Position numbers and translations under genes: made by a program. From positions 248,001 through 312,000 of the forward strand of contig CAKJVC010000088.1 of the NCBI GenBank assembly GCA_918026815.1: a stretch of 64,000 nucleotides of DNA, given 5' to 3'. The stretch is from Chalara sp. BL73. Taxonomy: Eukaryota > Ascomycota > Leotiomycetes > Helotiales. The notes below the pieces were generated by a model. That model was not told where the DNA came from and did not search any database. It saw nothing but the letters and a program-made list of their open reading frames with translations. This document shows positions 1-11,880 of this stretch, piece by piece (the first letter of the stretch is position 1; each line of letters opens with the position of its first letter).

Positions 1-111
1 CGTGTAGATTGTCCCCACTTTGCCCAGAACCTTGTACTGGCACTTTGGAATCCCTCCCTTTTGTTCACAGCTGATACTAACTCATCAATAAGCTCTTCTT
101 TTTAAATGCAG

Positions 112-669
112 GAGTGGGACCAATGCAAGGACAGGCTAATCACTTTGGACGATATGCACCAGAACATATCGAATATGGAGTGAAGCGATACACCAACGAG
201 ACTCGCCGGCTGTACAGTGTGCTCAACACTCATCTTGAAAAGTCAACTTCAGGATATCTCGTTGGCGACAGATGCACCATTGCGGATATTGCTCGTGAGT
301 GAAACTAACTCCAGATCTTGTATTTGGATCTGAAATATTTTGTGCTTTAAGCTACGATTCCTAGCTTATGCTGCTGTCTTAAAAGGGTCGGAAACATAGA
401 ACTTTATATCTTGCTAACTTGATCGACGATTTCTAGACTGGGGATGGATCGCCGCTGCTTTCTGGGCAGGTGTGGATATTGAAGAATTCCCAGCCTTGAA
501 AGCTTGGGAGGAGAGGATGCTGGCCAGACCAGCGGTCGAAAAAGGAAGACATGTCCCAGATCGACACACAATTAAGGACTTGCAGAAAGATCCTGCGAAG
601 ATTAAGAAGGAGGCGGAAAAGACTAGAGAATGGGTCCAGAAAGGCATGGCTAATGACGCCGAGAAATGA
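112..669 (+). CDS. Glutathione S-transferase, C-terminal part (5' partial)
   Basis: Two exons are visible, 112-294 and 437-669, with an intron at 295-436. The upstream exon boundary is an acceptor at 110-111 with an ACTAAC branch site near 76-81, so the N-terminal thioredoxin-like half lies left of the window. The exon begins with VGPMQGQANHF and YAPE, then reads into TIADIA and, across the intron, HWGWIAAAFWAG. These are hallmarks of the C-terminal helical domain of fungal Ure2-like/GST proteins, which conjugate glutathione to electrophiles or reduce disulfides in the cytosol. The C-terminus is a charged helix ending NDAEK. The short 'GPMQGQ' signature is diagnostic of the YfcG/Ure2p-like class. 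The specific substrate cannot be told, and the N-terminal catalytic residue is outside the window. Confidence 0.9.
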
Positions 670-1220
670 AGCCTACTTTAGGTGACAGGATGGCATCTTA
701 TGACTTTCATTCTCATTCCCTGCTGAAAGTTTGCCATGAGGTTTGTTTAACTATACACGTTAAGCTATATTGGATGTACTACCAGTCATATTAAAAAACC
801 ACCTTGGCTCTATCAAAATTTCATGTCCCAGAGGTCTGATCTAACAGACAGCAAAGACCCATGTATAATTGTTGTATTTCCCGCCTCGGCTTAGTAAACT
901 ATGAGACTCTCTGCCACTGGATCTCACTTCTTGATAGCCTCACTTTCAATAAACATTCAGTAAGTCTCTAACCTCACTTTACACAACAACCAACCTTATC
1001 TCAGCCTTATTCACCTTCTTAGGAGATTGAGGCCGAGGAACACCTCAATGGACCCACTTTTGCTATAATATCTCTTGTTGCTATTGTCGGATAAACATAA
1101 CAGCCTGGCAACCTTTCTATCTATTGTTCTCCTTATCAGCCTCCGAAATACCTTACCGATCTATTCCAAACCCTTAGATATTGTCTCTACTTGAGCCAAA
1201 ATACGATCAACACGACAAGA
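670..1220. other. Intergenic: GST 3' flank and 2EXR gene promoter
   Basis: No supported gene. It holds the 3' flank of the GST gene and the upstream region and 5' leader of the 2EXR-domain gene. I see no strong TATA box or repeat. Confidence 0.5.
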
Positions 1221-2503
1221 ATGTCTTCATCTGCGATCGAAGAGGAAGTTACTGAGGCTATCCGTCTCATGCCCACATCACCGGGTGTACTCGGCCTCGG
1301 TATCTTCCTCAATGGTCCAGTAACATTTACTCCTTCGGTAATGGTGATCTTCCATATATACCAGCAGGCACTAACGTATAGTAAAGATTAACGACAGCGA
1401 AGATGCGCCTGACAAAGACAGGGCTTTTGAAGATATGGTTGAGGATTTACCTTCAGATACTACACTTAGTCAAGTAAGATCAGTCACCCATCGATCTGAA
1501 ATACATTTCATATGCTCACTGACAAAAGCATGGTGAAGAGCCTAATAGAATACCACCAACTCCCAGACTCCCAAGCTGTCCCACATTTGGAGCCTTTCCT
1601 CCCCGCAAGCCAAGATTTACAACCTACACCCCAGACAACAACGTGCCCACCACTCCCCCGGCTACCCCTGGACTCGATTGCAACTCCAAATTCGACAATC
1701 CTCCACCCCGCACTCCAAAATCTACCTTCTACAACTTGTGCCTGGACGGAATTGACGCTGTCGAGACCGAATACCTTCCACCAGGAAACTGCGTGCCACG
1801 AGAGCCCCATTTCCACCTCCTTAACAAGCTTCCCCCAGAACTCCACATTATGATCTGGGAAAATGCCATTCCAGGCCCCCGAACCATCTCCATGGCCGTT
1901 GCGGAGTCCATCTCAGTCATGCAGCAAACTGCACATCAGCCCGTCCCCACAGTCCTCCACATCTGCAGCCTCAGCCGCCACATCGCCCTCAAGGCTCTCG
2001 CCCCTGCATTTGCCCACAACACCTTTGCTACTAAGAACTCCAACTACATCTACGTTAATTTCAGCATCGACACGCTACGCTTACCTGTCGAGACCACCAA
2101 GGCTCTTGCCAACCCCATGTCCGTCATTCGCGACAAGTTCCTGCCAACGATTAACAGAATACAGCGCATCGAGATGTACTTTGATATCTGCTACGCCATC
2201 CCCATGTGCCGCGCCATGGCTCGTGTTGCTCTGTTCTCGCCATTTGGTGCCTGGCCTTCCATTCGTAAGTGGTCGTTCCGTGGCAAGAATGAGACGAAGC
2301 AGAAGGAGGTTGTGAGTCTTGTGGTAAAGAGAGCGAGGAATAAGGATGAGGCTATGAGTGCTGTGAGATTTCAGCGGTTGACGGATGCGTTCTTCATGGC
2401 GCTCCAGCAGGCCATTAAGAAGCATGGGAGCGATGCGGAGTTGGGACTTGATGTTACTTATTGCACGCACTCGCTTAAGAAAAAGGGGTGCAATTGCCTT
2501 TGA
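1221..2503 (+). CDS. 2EXR-domain protein, function unknown
   Basis: Three exons join in phase: 1221-1299, 1382-1473 and 1529-2503, giving 381 aa. The third exon carries the fungal 2EXR signature: FHLLNKLPPELHIMIWENA followed by a GPR(T/I) motif, around residues 140-170. This F-box-like domain is very abundant in Pezizomycotina. After it comes a region with VPTVLHICSLSRHIALK and YVNFSIDTL, the usual 'lhvcreSR...vyfn' layout of these proteins. The N-terminal 100 residues are acidic then proline-rich and probably disordered. The first intron donor (GTATCT at 1300) is not strong, so the first 30-60 residues are least certain. No biochemical role is known for this class; a part in ubiquitin ligase or protein-protein contacts is inference from F-box similarity only. 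Confidence 0.75.
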
Positions 2504-2881
2504 TGCTTGGCTGTTTGTGGCTGCCGAGATTGGACAATGGTGTAATTTTTGGAAGGGCTGGCACCACAATGGAGGCATGATTCCTTATGCAAACAAGATT
2601 TCATGAGGATTTTAAAGGAAATATATTTCATGAGGACATCAATGGCGAAAGTGGACATAGGGACACACTTGATGTGGCGTTGAAATGGACCATATCGCAG
2701 TCCTCAATACCTGGGGCTTCAATCCTTAAGAATGCTAATGATATATGACTATGTCCCATCTATGTGATGCTCGAGAACTCCCGCTAATTCCCTCAAATAT
2801 TTTACACGTGTAACTTTAATGTTTTTGTCAGATGCTGATTGCACTTAGAGAAATAACGCCGTCCACTGACTTTGCATATAT
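2504..2881. other. Intergenic between convergent genes
   Basis: Tail-to-tail spacer between the 2EXR gene (+) and the SEC39 gene (-). It should contain both 3' UTRs. No gene or clear repeat is seen. Confidence 0.5.
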
Positions 2882-5800
2882 TCACCTGTCCATGGAGGGT
2901 GGAGGTGCGCCAAGTACCCATCCCAGGCCGCTTGCTAGCGTTCCAGCTGCTGCGTTCCTGAGCTGATCTCTTTTTCTCTCTCTAGGTGCCGTCGAATCTG
3001 CGGCCCCATCCGTACTTGCTTGTGATAATGGTCGCCCTTTGGCTGGTTGAGGTCTGCCCCCCCCTTGGAGCGTAGTCAAAGCAGAGAGGCCACTCTGTGC
3101 TCGTGCCATACTCGCTCTGGAAAGGTCGAATAGGGACATAGGTGCCTCCTCTGCTTGACGTGAGCCTGAATATTGATGTATTAGTCTCTATCTCGGATTA
3201 AGAATATGAAGAGGCCACATTCTACTTTATGATCATATTGTACTTACTTGATTCTTGATGTTGTCTTGGCGCAGATGCGGCGAAACCCCCGGGCACCAAC
3301 TGTTCATCACCTAAACCACATGTTAGTCTTTAGGATTAAGTTCAGAATGCTGCCGTCTGCAACAATGGATGAAATTGTACTTACCTTGGTCATCCCACGC
3401 GTCTTCTTGCTCCTCTTCTTCCCTGACCTTGGTCTCCAACTCCTCTTCGCAGCGGCGATATGCATTAAGGATCTCTTGCAGCGCAGATGAAGGGGCACAT
3501 CTCAAAGCCAGGGATAGACAATCCATTCTTTGCTGAAGATGACGGATTTCTATGTTCCCACTCGTATTGGTAAAATGAGTAGGTTTCACGGTATTTTGAT
3601 TTCGCTTGTATTTACCGGCCTGTAATGACTTAGTATAACGTCACCAGAGAAGATAGCGCGCTGTATACCTGTAACGCTGCTTTCCACGACCAATCGTCAA
3701 GTATTGCTGGAGGGATTTCTGCAACGAGACCCGAGTCTGTCCGGGAATGGGAGACTGATTTAGCGCGTGCAGGGCCTGCAACATCCGAGAGGCGCGTCAT
3801 AACATAGGAATATGCGGTTTCGAAGTCATCATCAGCAAGAGCGGCATCAATACACATGCTAATGACACGTTTCTCAGCAATAGATTGATCGCTTTTTAAA
3901 AGACCTGCTCTAGCCATTTCCTTAGCCATTCTCATAAAGTCGTTGACTCGTGTATAAGCTCGGTCATTTTGTTCCAGTATTGTTCCTGTGTGTACATAAA
4001 TATCTGTCCGCGTAGACTTTCATTCCATCCAACTTACCAAGAATAGATATGGGATCGCTGTGAACACGCAGGACTACGGGTTTAAAAGGTTCCTTCTTGA
4101 TCACTAAACGGTAATCGCTGATTTCGTGGGTAACTTTGATTAATGCTTGGATTCTCTTCTCTTCTGATTCACCAAATGCTCCAGGAAATGCTTTAAGACT
4201 GGCTAGGTATGAGCACTGTCTACAGATGTCAGAATTGTTGACTTGCAACTTACATATCATGACATTTCTTGACTCCTCCTCTTGTCATATTGCCGTTGGT
4301 CGCGTTGTCGAAGGCTTCCATTGCAGCCTGTGAAGATTATCAGCATTAATGATTCAGCCTTTCCTCAGTGCTCAAAGGTTCATGATACACGCTCCGGAAT
4401 TACAATACGCACCGAAACTAACGTATTTTGCAGAACCTTTTGTGACAATGGCTTCTCTGAAGAGTTCTGGTATATTGATTGTGCAAGGATGATTCCTAGA
4501 TTTGATGCATCAGATAATTATTACTTTCGATCAAAATCAGAAGAATTGACTAACGATTGTTTGAGACCAAAACTTTGAGGAGAGCCACTTCAAGTTCCTC
4601 TTTCGATAATCTACCGAAGACACCTCGTCCAAGATCAGACCCTATACCATCAGGCTCGCCATAGCCCCAATTCCGCATCCAAAGGATCTCATTTCGAGTC
4701 CGAGTCCAATATTTGTCATCACTCTTGACTCCTCGACCATTATGAACTGAAATGAGCTTCTTGAAATGTTCTCTTTGTTCAAACTCTTGTTGTTGGAATG
4801 CCAACTCGGCAGCCTGTCTTACAGTTATCCCAGTCCCCTCTTTCGTGAATAGGTAAGAGCTGATTAGAAGTGCGTGAAGTAGCTTCAACGAATTTTCATT
4901 GGGCCTAGTTAAAATGTTATCTTCCTCCAAGAGGCCATTGCGTATGTGGCTACTATTCTTTGTAGAGAATATATCGCCAAGATCATCGACTGGAGAAAGT
5001 AAAGCCCCTGCAACTTCCAATGCTGGTATCCGATCAAGATCCAAGAGGACAATTATACGAGTTAATATTCGATTGATTCCCGTAAGAGCCTCTAAAGAAG
5101 GTTCCGCAATGAGGTATGCAGAAGCCAGAGCTGCTCGAGCATATCGTCGTTCTAGCTGCTGCTGAGCTTCCTCACCCAGCCACCCAGGCTCATCGTCGTA
5201 ACCTCCCAAATCCACATCACCTGGACCATCCCATTGCTCAATGGCTTGGACAACCGTCTTCCAAGATGTCCTAGATTGTGCTGTCATCCACCTGAAAACG
5301 GCCTCCCAGCCGACACGCTTTTCATTCGGAGCTAGAGTGTTTTCCGTGGCAATGGTGTGCAGACTTAGACTTGATCCCCTCCGGAGCCTTCGCCTTTTGG
5401 AGCGATTATCCCCGTACATCCAAGGTCCAACTAAACCTCTCAAGTCTCGGCCTACGCTATCGTTACTCAGATCCCTAGCATCATTTGAAAGCTCTGCTTT
5501 CCCTGTCCTCGATAGCAATAATGCAACACCTTCTTCGTCATCTAAGCGCTCAAATGCAGATATAGTTGTCATAATTCTTTCTTCCGGATAATATTCATAG
5601 CTCAGACGTAAGAGCGGCAGAATCGTACTAATCATCCATGCCTGTAACTCAAGCGAACGTTGCAAGAACGGGCCTATTAACTTTGGTATCTGATCTATCA
5701 ATCCAGTATATTGGTCAATTCGCATTGATCTATGTATAAGAAATCGAACAAGCAGATCGTCCGGTCCATCTTCTGGCGCGTTTGGCCACGTTACGGGCAG

Positions 5801-6106
5801 TAAATGGAGGTTCCTAACCCTCTTACTTGCTTCAGGCTCACTTATATCACTCAAAATTGAAGCGTCAACGGGTGGATCTTCGCTTTCGGCTGTGCTATCT
5901 TCCACCAGTTCCTGCAACAGCGGCACATATTCGGCGGGGTCGATATATTCTGGTAGATGGCTTAGAAGGATACGTAGGACTATTTCTGTTCGGAGCGGTT
6001 TTCGATTCTGGGATATGACGGTCCGTAACGAAGGGATATCAGATTTGCTGGAAAGATATACTGCTAAGAGTACGGCTTTAGCAGGAGATAGGTTGGATCT
6101 GGCCAT
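2882..6106 (-). CDS. sec39: Sec39-domain protein (Dsl1 tethering complex subunit)
   Basis: Eight exons join with consistent phase: 6106-4555, 4495-4413, 4327-4254, 4219-4038, 3985-3669, 3619-3385, 3310-3248 and 3165-2882, giving 929 aa. The start reads MARSNLSPAKAVLLAVYL. The body is an alpha-solenoid with RILLSHLPEYIDP, MEAFDNATNGN followed by MTRGGVK, and LRVHSDPISIL, all typical of filamentous-fungal Sec39. The last exon carries PMSLFDLSR and the conserved tail GTLASGLGWVLGAPPP. Sec39 pairs with Dsl1 and Tip20 at the ER membrane and tethers COPI vesicles in Golgi-to-ER retrograde transport. It is peripheral, with no membrane segment, which fits the absence of hydrophobic helices. It lies head to head with the complex I gene at 6313, only 206 bp apart. 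The C-terminal exons are short and separated by small introns, so an automatic caller could truncate it. Confidence 0.9.
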
Positions 6107-6312
6107 CCTTTACTTTTCTGCGAACAGCACGAATTTTAACATTGACGTCGCAACATTTCAATGTTCTGCCAAACGAACCCAGCCTTGTCATTCAGTCCAG
6201 GGGACTATCTTGGCATGTGAGCACACTAGCGCAGCACTGGCAAACTGGGGTACTAAACTCTCAACCTCATCGCAAGAACACCGACAGAAATAACGATAAT
6301 TGATCGCCCAAC
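6107..6312. promoter_or_regulatory. Short bidirectional promoter, SEC39 / NDUFS5
   Basis: The start codons of the minus-strand SEC39 gene and the plus-strand complex I subunit gene are only 206 bp apart, so both leaders and core promoters must fit here. No clear TATA box is present. Confidence 0.6.
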
Positions 6313-6805
6313 ATGTCTTCCGGCTATGGTCTCAATGGCGGTATGTGAACCTGCAGCGTCAAGGAATCTCCTTACACCGAGTTATGCGCTCAAAATGTGC
6401 CAATGGCTGACACCTTACGCTTAAGGCCAAGGACGCTGCTTTCCCTTCTGGCAAGAAGTTCTAGCTTGTTACGTTGTCAATACCAGTACCGAAGACGACT
6501 CAGGCAAGAAAAAGTGTTTACCTGTGCTGGAAGATTACTACGAGTGCTTGCATCACAAGAAGGAGGTTTGTGCCCACCTATCCAACCTCATGCACCTTCT
6601 TCCTCATTGCCCCAGTTATTTGAAAGCACAATCACTAACGCCTTGTTTCGCATTACAGCATAAGAGAGTTCAAGAGCTGCAGCAGGCATATAGGAAGGCG
6701 CATTCGAGATATGATAGGGAAGATGGTCCAACAGCTGGTCAGATAAGAAACCTTGGGTTACTGGGCAAGGAAGAGGATACGAAGGCTGTCTTGGGGGCTA
6801 AATGA
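6313..6805 (+). CDS. NADH:ubiquinone oxidoreductase 15 kDa subunit (NDUFS5-like)
   Basis: Three exons, 6313-6340, 6426-6565 and 6659-6805, encode 104 aa. The start MSSGYGLNGG continues over intron 1 into QGRCFPFWQEVLACYV, then KKKCLPVLEDYYECLHHKKE. This gives two CX9C motifs (residues about 14-24 and 40-50), the coiled-coil-helix-coiled-coil-helix arrangement of the NDUFS5/PFFD family. Such proteins are oxidised by Mia40 in the intermembrane space and sit on the membrane-arm face of complex I. The C-terminal half is a basic, charged helix (RVQELQQAYRKAHSRYD). Size and motif spacing match fungal homologues. The very short first exon of nine codons is typical of this gene. Confidence 0.93.
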
Positions 6806-7694
6806 CCTGCTTCAAAATCAGAATACCAGGAGCTTGTATGCTAGGAGTCACCACGGATATGTACAATGAGATCACTTTCTAGCACTGGTCTCGGCTTGGC
6901 AATATCTGTGGCTATATCAAGTACGCAAGAGACGAGAAGACATTGAGAGTCTTTGACCATAATACGGTACGTCTACGTTTGTGCAGATAAGTAATTGTTA
7001 TAGCTATAGTCTCAGTGTCACAAAAGGGCGGCCCTTCCATTTACAATCTCCCGATACTCTAACCTACATTGAATGACTGGGCTGTCTTTAAGACTTATTG
7101 CGAGATTATAGTGATGCCGCTTATAAGTGAAGAAAAAGATATGCCTCAAAGACGCGTTGTTCATAGTCACCCACACACCTAAAGGTTAGGAAACAAGTCC
7201 GATATTCTTCGGGTGGAAGATTATCACATATTAAATGAAACAAGAGTAAGCATATCCTTCATGTAATTATCAGGTTGCACCGCCGAAATAGCTATGGCCA
7301 TCATCAAAAATAGATGCTAATATATACAAAGGCTATTCTTGCTTTCACCGAGCTTTTTGCTCTGTTGTCAACGGATTTCGAGCAGTTCATACAGAGTTCT
7401 ACGTATTGTGCTGCTTATGTTCGTAAATTACACAATACTTCAAGCATTTGAAGTGATTATCAAAGACAAGTCTGCAAATTACTATTGCTGGCGGGAGAGA
7501 TTAGCTACAGCTGTTGAGCGGCACAGGAAGCTAAGGGCAGTTTCTATCTTTGCCCACCCTCTTTCCTTTCCAAGAAAACCGAACTTAACATCCAATTCAG
7601 CCACGGCCTTGGGACTTGACCTTTGCCTATACAACAACCCATTGGGTATAATCGCCATCAGAGCAAGTGTATCAGTATCATCGTCATCATCGAA
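6806..7694. other. Intergenic
   Basis: AT-rich spacer between two plus-strand genes. It should contain the 3' end of the complex I gene and the promoter and leader of the next gene. One 135-codon open frame (7339-7746) runs into the next gene's first exon in another frame and has no recognisable features. Confidence 0.5.
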
Positions 7695-9765
7695 ATGCCT
7701 ACCTTCAAAGGCATCAGGATCTCTGTCATCTCACGTAAGTGATTAAATTGTCTCGCATACACAAATAGCATTTCGTGCCCCACACGTCTTCCTGCTTCCC
7801 TCTTAAGTTTTCCTTTCTTAAGCATTACAGCACGTATTGGACCTAGAATACCTGAGCATCAATGCTTGAAGAGATAAGCTAATATCATGGGACAGAACAC
7901 GAGTTAAGGGTTCACCCAGAATTTCCCCATCCAGACACAACAAGACTCATAAGCAATGCGCACGATACCACAGAGCATATCGATACTTCTGATGATGCTC
8001 TCTCAACCCCAAGGTCCACCAAAGCAGATAAGATCTTGGGTATAGAGGAGCCATCTGTTGTCTCATGCTACATTCCGTCCATGTCTGGTATTGTTTTCAG
8101 CAGCAAATCTGTGCTTTCGCTAAGAAGGACTTAGGAACTCGTTTTTGGCTACGATATGGCATTATCGAGGCTGCAAAGTTAGAGGCGCCATGGTATTATT
8201 TCAAGCTCTATATAAACGGTCGGCACATTACATCCTGGGGAACGAATACCAAGACAAAACCTAATGGTCAGGTAATGAGAGCATTGTTTGATCCTAGCGA
8301 GCGGTGGAACTTCAATCATGAAGGGACAGTATACAAGGATAATGGGACTGAAGTGCGCAATTTCTTCTTCGGCAATGAAGATAAGTACCGCTCAGCTGCC
8401 ACCGATGGAGGTCTTATTGAGATCGCGGTTTTCCGTGCCTATGGCCGTCGAAGGAAACTAGCTGCTCCTGGCGAATTCAAAGCTCAGGACGGGTACGGAA
8501 TTGTTATGCCTACTAATGGGCTTTTTGTCGAGCCACAAGATGCGAAGTTCTACGATTACCACCTACAGGACAGCAAAGACAAACCTTTCGCTTCGTTTAG
8601 AATCCATTATCGCAGTTGGCAAACACTCAAGTCTCAGCACTTGATTCCTTCAAACCACCCAGAAGAGCTGATGTTGACCTCACCAAGTCTTTTATCCCTA
8701 AATGGCAATCCGAAGGAGTTTGTAAGCCAGGTTTTGTACCCAACGATTGATGTCGAAAGCCCTATACTTGTGGACAAATTGGAGACTGGTAGACCTAAAG
8801 AACAACCAGAAACTGGAGATTCGATGTCCTCGAGTAACACTGCATCACCTTGGATGACTACTGTTTTTGACGACAGTCCACAACGCTCGGCATCAAAACA
8901 TGTCTTCCATATCAGGAACGACTCCATTCCCACTTCAAAATTCCGTGAAAAAATATCTCGCCCCCTTCCACAACCTGATTTCGATAACGGCCTAGAAGCA
9001 AAGCGACCACTCCCTGAGAACCCACGACCAGCAAGCTCTCAATCAAGAACCTTGTCAATTGCTTCTCGTGCTCCTTCTCTAACAGCCTCGGTCGCGCCTT
9101 CCCTAACACCTTCCTTGATTCAATATATTGAGCGAGACACAATGTCTCCAGAACCGATTCTTGGAGTCGCCGTTTTACATAAGCTCTCGCTCCATATTCT
9201 ACCCTCTAATGAGAACCAAGATTCCAATCTCTTGAGTGAGACTCAGGACGATAGACGATCAGAGTCGAGTGAGAGTCCAACGAGCGGTATTCTTAAAGGA
9301 TATCAGCTGCCAAACAAAACTAAAAGACGGGGCATGACATCCCCACCACTTGTCGGACTCTTTACAATACCAAACATAACCATTTGCAAGAAACGCGGGT
9401 CCCCATCTAAGTCCTCGCCCAGGAGTGAAAGTACTGCTGGTGGTGAGTCTCTGGCAAATGAACACAGTATCTTCAGCCGAGGACATGAAGCAGAAGACAA
9501 GGTTGATGACATGACTTCAATCTCATTAACAGAATCCGAATGGATGTGCCGCACACCTTCTCCAGTGCGAAATGATCCGGAGCATACAAGAGTTGAGAGA
9601 CTAAGGAGTCCTCGACTTGAGAAAAAGAAAGGCTCTAAGAACGCTATATCAAAGAAAGCAAAGGACTGGTACGACAACGTCAGATATTCCTCATCTCCTG
9701 AGATTAGCCCAGATTCGAAGTTTGCGAGCGATGGTGTCAGAATCAGAAGTGGAAACTGGATTTAG
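7695..9765 (+). CDS. Conserved fungal protein of unknown function
   Basis: Three exons in phase, 7695-7734, 7896-8087 and 8135-9765, give 620 aa. The first exon, MPTFKGIRISVIS, joins to QHELRVHPEFPHPD, and exon 2 ends in VVSCYIPSMS, completed by GTRFWLRYGI in exon 3. I chose the 47-nt second intron because this join restores the 'Y-I-P-x-x-x-GTRFWL-Y' pattern I know from Pezizomycotina proteins of this type. The first 210 residues look like a compact, beta-rich domain (YYFKLYINGRHITSWG; EIAVFRAYGRR). The remainder is Ser/Pro-rich and low in structure, with short basic patches near the C-terminus (PRLEKKKGSKNAISKKAK). No catalytic motif, membrane segment or signal peptide is visible. I do not assign a function. 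Confidence 0.7.
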
Positions 9766-11376
9766 GCGACAATCATTCTAGTGGATTTTGGTGTGGTATT
9801 AAGAATGCGGTGTATACTAACGATGTTGAACAATTCATGTCTCCTAATAGGTGACAGGGGGCCAAGTAGAATCAGATTTTGCTATTCTTTGCATTGGGGG
9901 GATGCGAGCATAACAATAGCCAGATTTTTGAAAGGAGGTGACAATTTACACTATATCCCTCAAGTTCATTAGTAGTCTTTTAAAATGTTCTAGCTCTGAA
10001 TTCTCACACTCATGGGGTGTATACCATAGACACCAAATCAAGTGCTTGTCAGCATTATAGACTCCAGGCGAACAATCGTAAATAAGTATCATCCTATAAG
10101 AGAATTCGTATACTCGGAATTGTCAATCCCGAAGGCAACGTTACCTATATGTTGAATCTAATCTTGATTGCTTTGCTGCTCCTTACTCACAAAAGCACTG
10201 AGCAACTTTTTTAAGGGAGTTCCGACTCCTGCTTCTCATGTTGTGGAGATACGGCCGCGTTCAAGCTCCGATCCCATTCAGAATCCAGATGTAGTGCATT
10301 TGCTTCCTGAACTACCACAAACTAAAATTAGAGATACAAGATTCGAAGCACAGGTAGATCTGTTGTGCTTTCTGCGAATATCTCTTATGTAAGATATGAG
10401 ACCCTGTTTGGTGACTTGGTGGACCGGCACAACAGCTGGCTATTTTTTAATTTGCGTTTCTTTCGGGAATCCCACAGCAATAACCATGCGTATTCCAAAA
10501 TACCAACTAGTATCTCGAGACCTGGCTGACAAGCGGTGTTGTTTTGTTAAATCGCCAGTCATTAGCGTCCTTGAAAACCGGTATGCATGAGCTCTGTCCA
10601 CAACCGAAATGAGAGAAGAAAAGTATATACGCTTGTACGGCGATTTTGCGCAGCAGTTATGCAAATGCTTGACATTTTCCGTGACTAAAAAAGGGCAAAC
10701 GAAAAAAATGGCTCTGATCGATCGGTGCTAGGAATCGGAGAACCAGCTGTCGTCAGTGGTTAGCCAGTCGCCAAATAAAATACGGGCCGTGCTACGCAGC
10801 ACGTATATTTTTATCTCTTTTCTCAACACCCGTCTTTCCCCCCCATCCACATGGCACCCGGCACTTCTGCCTCGCTTATATTAAAAAGGGGGATGAACCA
10901 ATACGAGTCTTGGCAGGGATCGTCGTACCGAGCTCCCCAGTCTGACGTTCTTTTGGCAGACAAACAAGTTCTGACTCGCGGGGCAAACAGCCCGAAACAG
11001 AAGGTTATTTTCAAATTTTAAGGTTGTGGCATGAACGGGCCAATTTGGCAGCGACACGGGGTCGAACGGCTCCGCTCGCTTGGAAGGACTTTTTGCGGCT
11101 CTTTGTCACGAGTTCTGGGGCTCGGGAGGGTCTGTTGTGACGTCCGGTCTCGTATTCTGCGGGCTGTGAGTGACTTTCTTGAAGCTTGTGACTTAGATGC
11201 TGTCAATACGGATGTTGATCAGTATGATGGTCGGGTTGAGAAATGCTATATAAGGGCCTGCGTGGTCGATAGACTGTATTCTTCATCCTCACCACCTCAC
11301 ACTCGCTACCCAACAGACAATCCAAAGCCCTTCGCATAATCTATAATTCTCATCCATCAAACACTTTTACTTCAAC
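9766..11376. other. Intergenic upstream of the AA1-like gene
   Basis: 1.6 kb without a supported gene; open frames are short and show no recognisable protein. The right half is the promoter of the small secreted protein gene and contains a 16-nt hairpin-like element at 10788-10803 and a TATA box at 11247-11253. Confidence 0.5.
11247..11253 (+). promoter_or_regulatory. TATA box of the AA1-like gene
   Basis: TATATAA lies 124-130 bp before the ATG of the AA1-like gene. The stretch between is pyrimidine-rich with several CA steps, a usual fungal 5' leader. A clear TATA box is unusual for this window and suits a strongly or conditionally expressed gene. Confidence 0.55.
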
Positions 11377-11880
11377 ATGCGTTTCTCAGCCACCGCCCTC
11401 ACTGCCCTCTTCGGCGCCATTGCCATGGCAGCTCCAGCTCCCCAGGTCGAGCCAACCAACACCGAAAACGTCGATGTCTCCGGCTTCACCGTTCGCAAGC
11501 ATGGCGAGACCGGCACCACCTGGGACGCAGTCGAGTTCAGTATCACTGCTGATAACGCCACGGATCTGATCTGCTCCGCCAGCAACCCTGCCTACCCCAT
11601 CTCTGAGGTGTATACTTGTGGCGATAGCAAGTATCGATTTGCGCTGTTGACCGGAGAGGAGAATGAGTTTGCGTTGCGGCTGTATCATGAGTTGGGACTT
11701 GCGTAAGTTGCTGGCAGGGGGGTTGAGGTGGTGTTTTATGTGAACGAGGCTAATGAGACGTGAAATAGGTTCGGCCGGTGGGGCGAGGGCGATATCCCGA
11801 CATATTGTCATGCGGGAGGAAATGGACCAACTGATTTTGTTTGCCAGCAAGTATCTGCGACTACATATGTCCTTGCTTAG
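11377..11880 (+). CDS. Small secreted AA1-like (Alt a 1-type fold) protein
   Basis: Two exons, 11377-11702 and 11769-11880, encode 145 aa. A signal peptide is evident: MRFSATALTALFGAIAMAAPA, with cleavage likely after AMA-A or shortly after. The mature protein shows the AA1-like pattern: VSGFTVRKHG, AVEFSITA, LICSAS, YTCGDSKYRFAL and, in exon 2, TYCHAGG with FVCQQVSATTYVLA. Four cysteines (LIC, YTC, TYC, FVC) can form two disulfides. The family is named for an Alternaria allergen with a beta-barrel fold; members are secreted and several are expressed during plant colonisation, but the biochemical role is unsettled. The gene stands alone between long gene-free flanks and has its own TATA box, a common layout for effector-like genes. 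Effector function here is inference only. Confidence 0.82.

Noticed and set aside
8088..8100. 13-nt apparent intron in the 620-aa gene
   Set aside because: Too short to be spliced; the 47-nt intron ending at 8134 restores phase and the expected motif.
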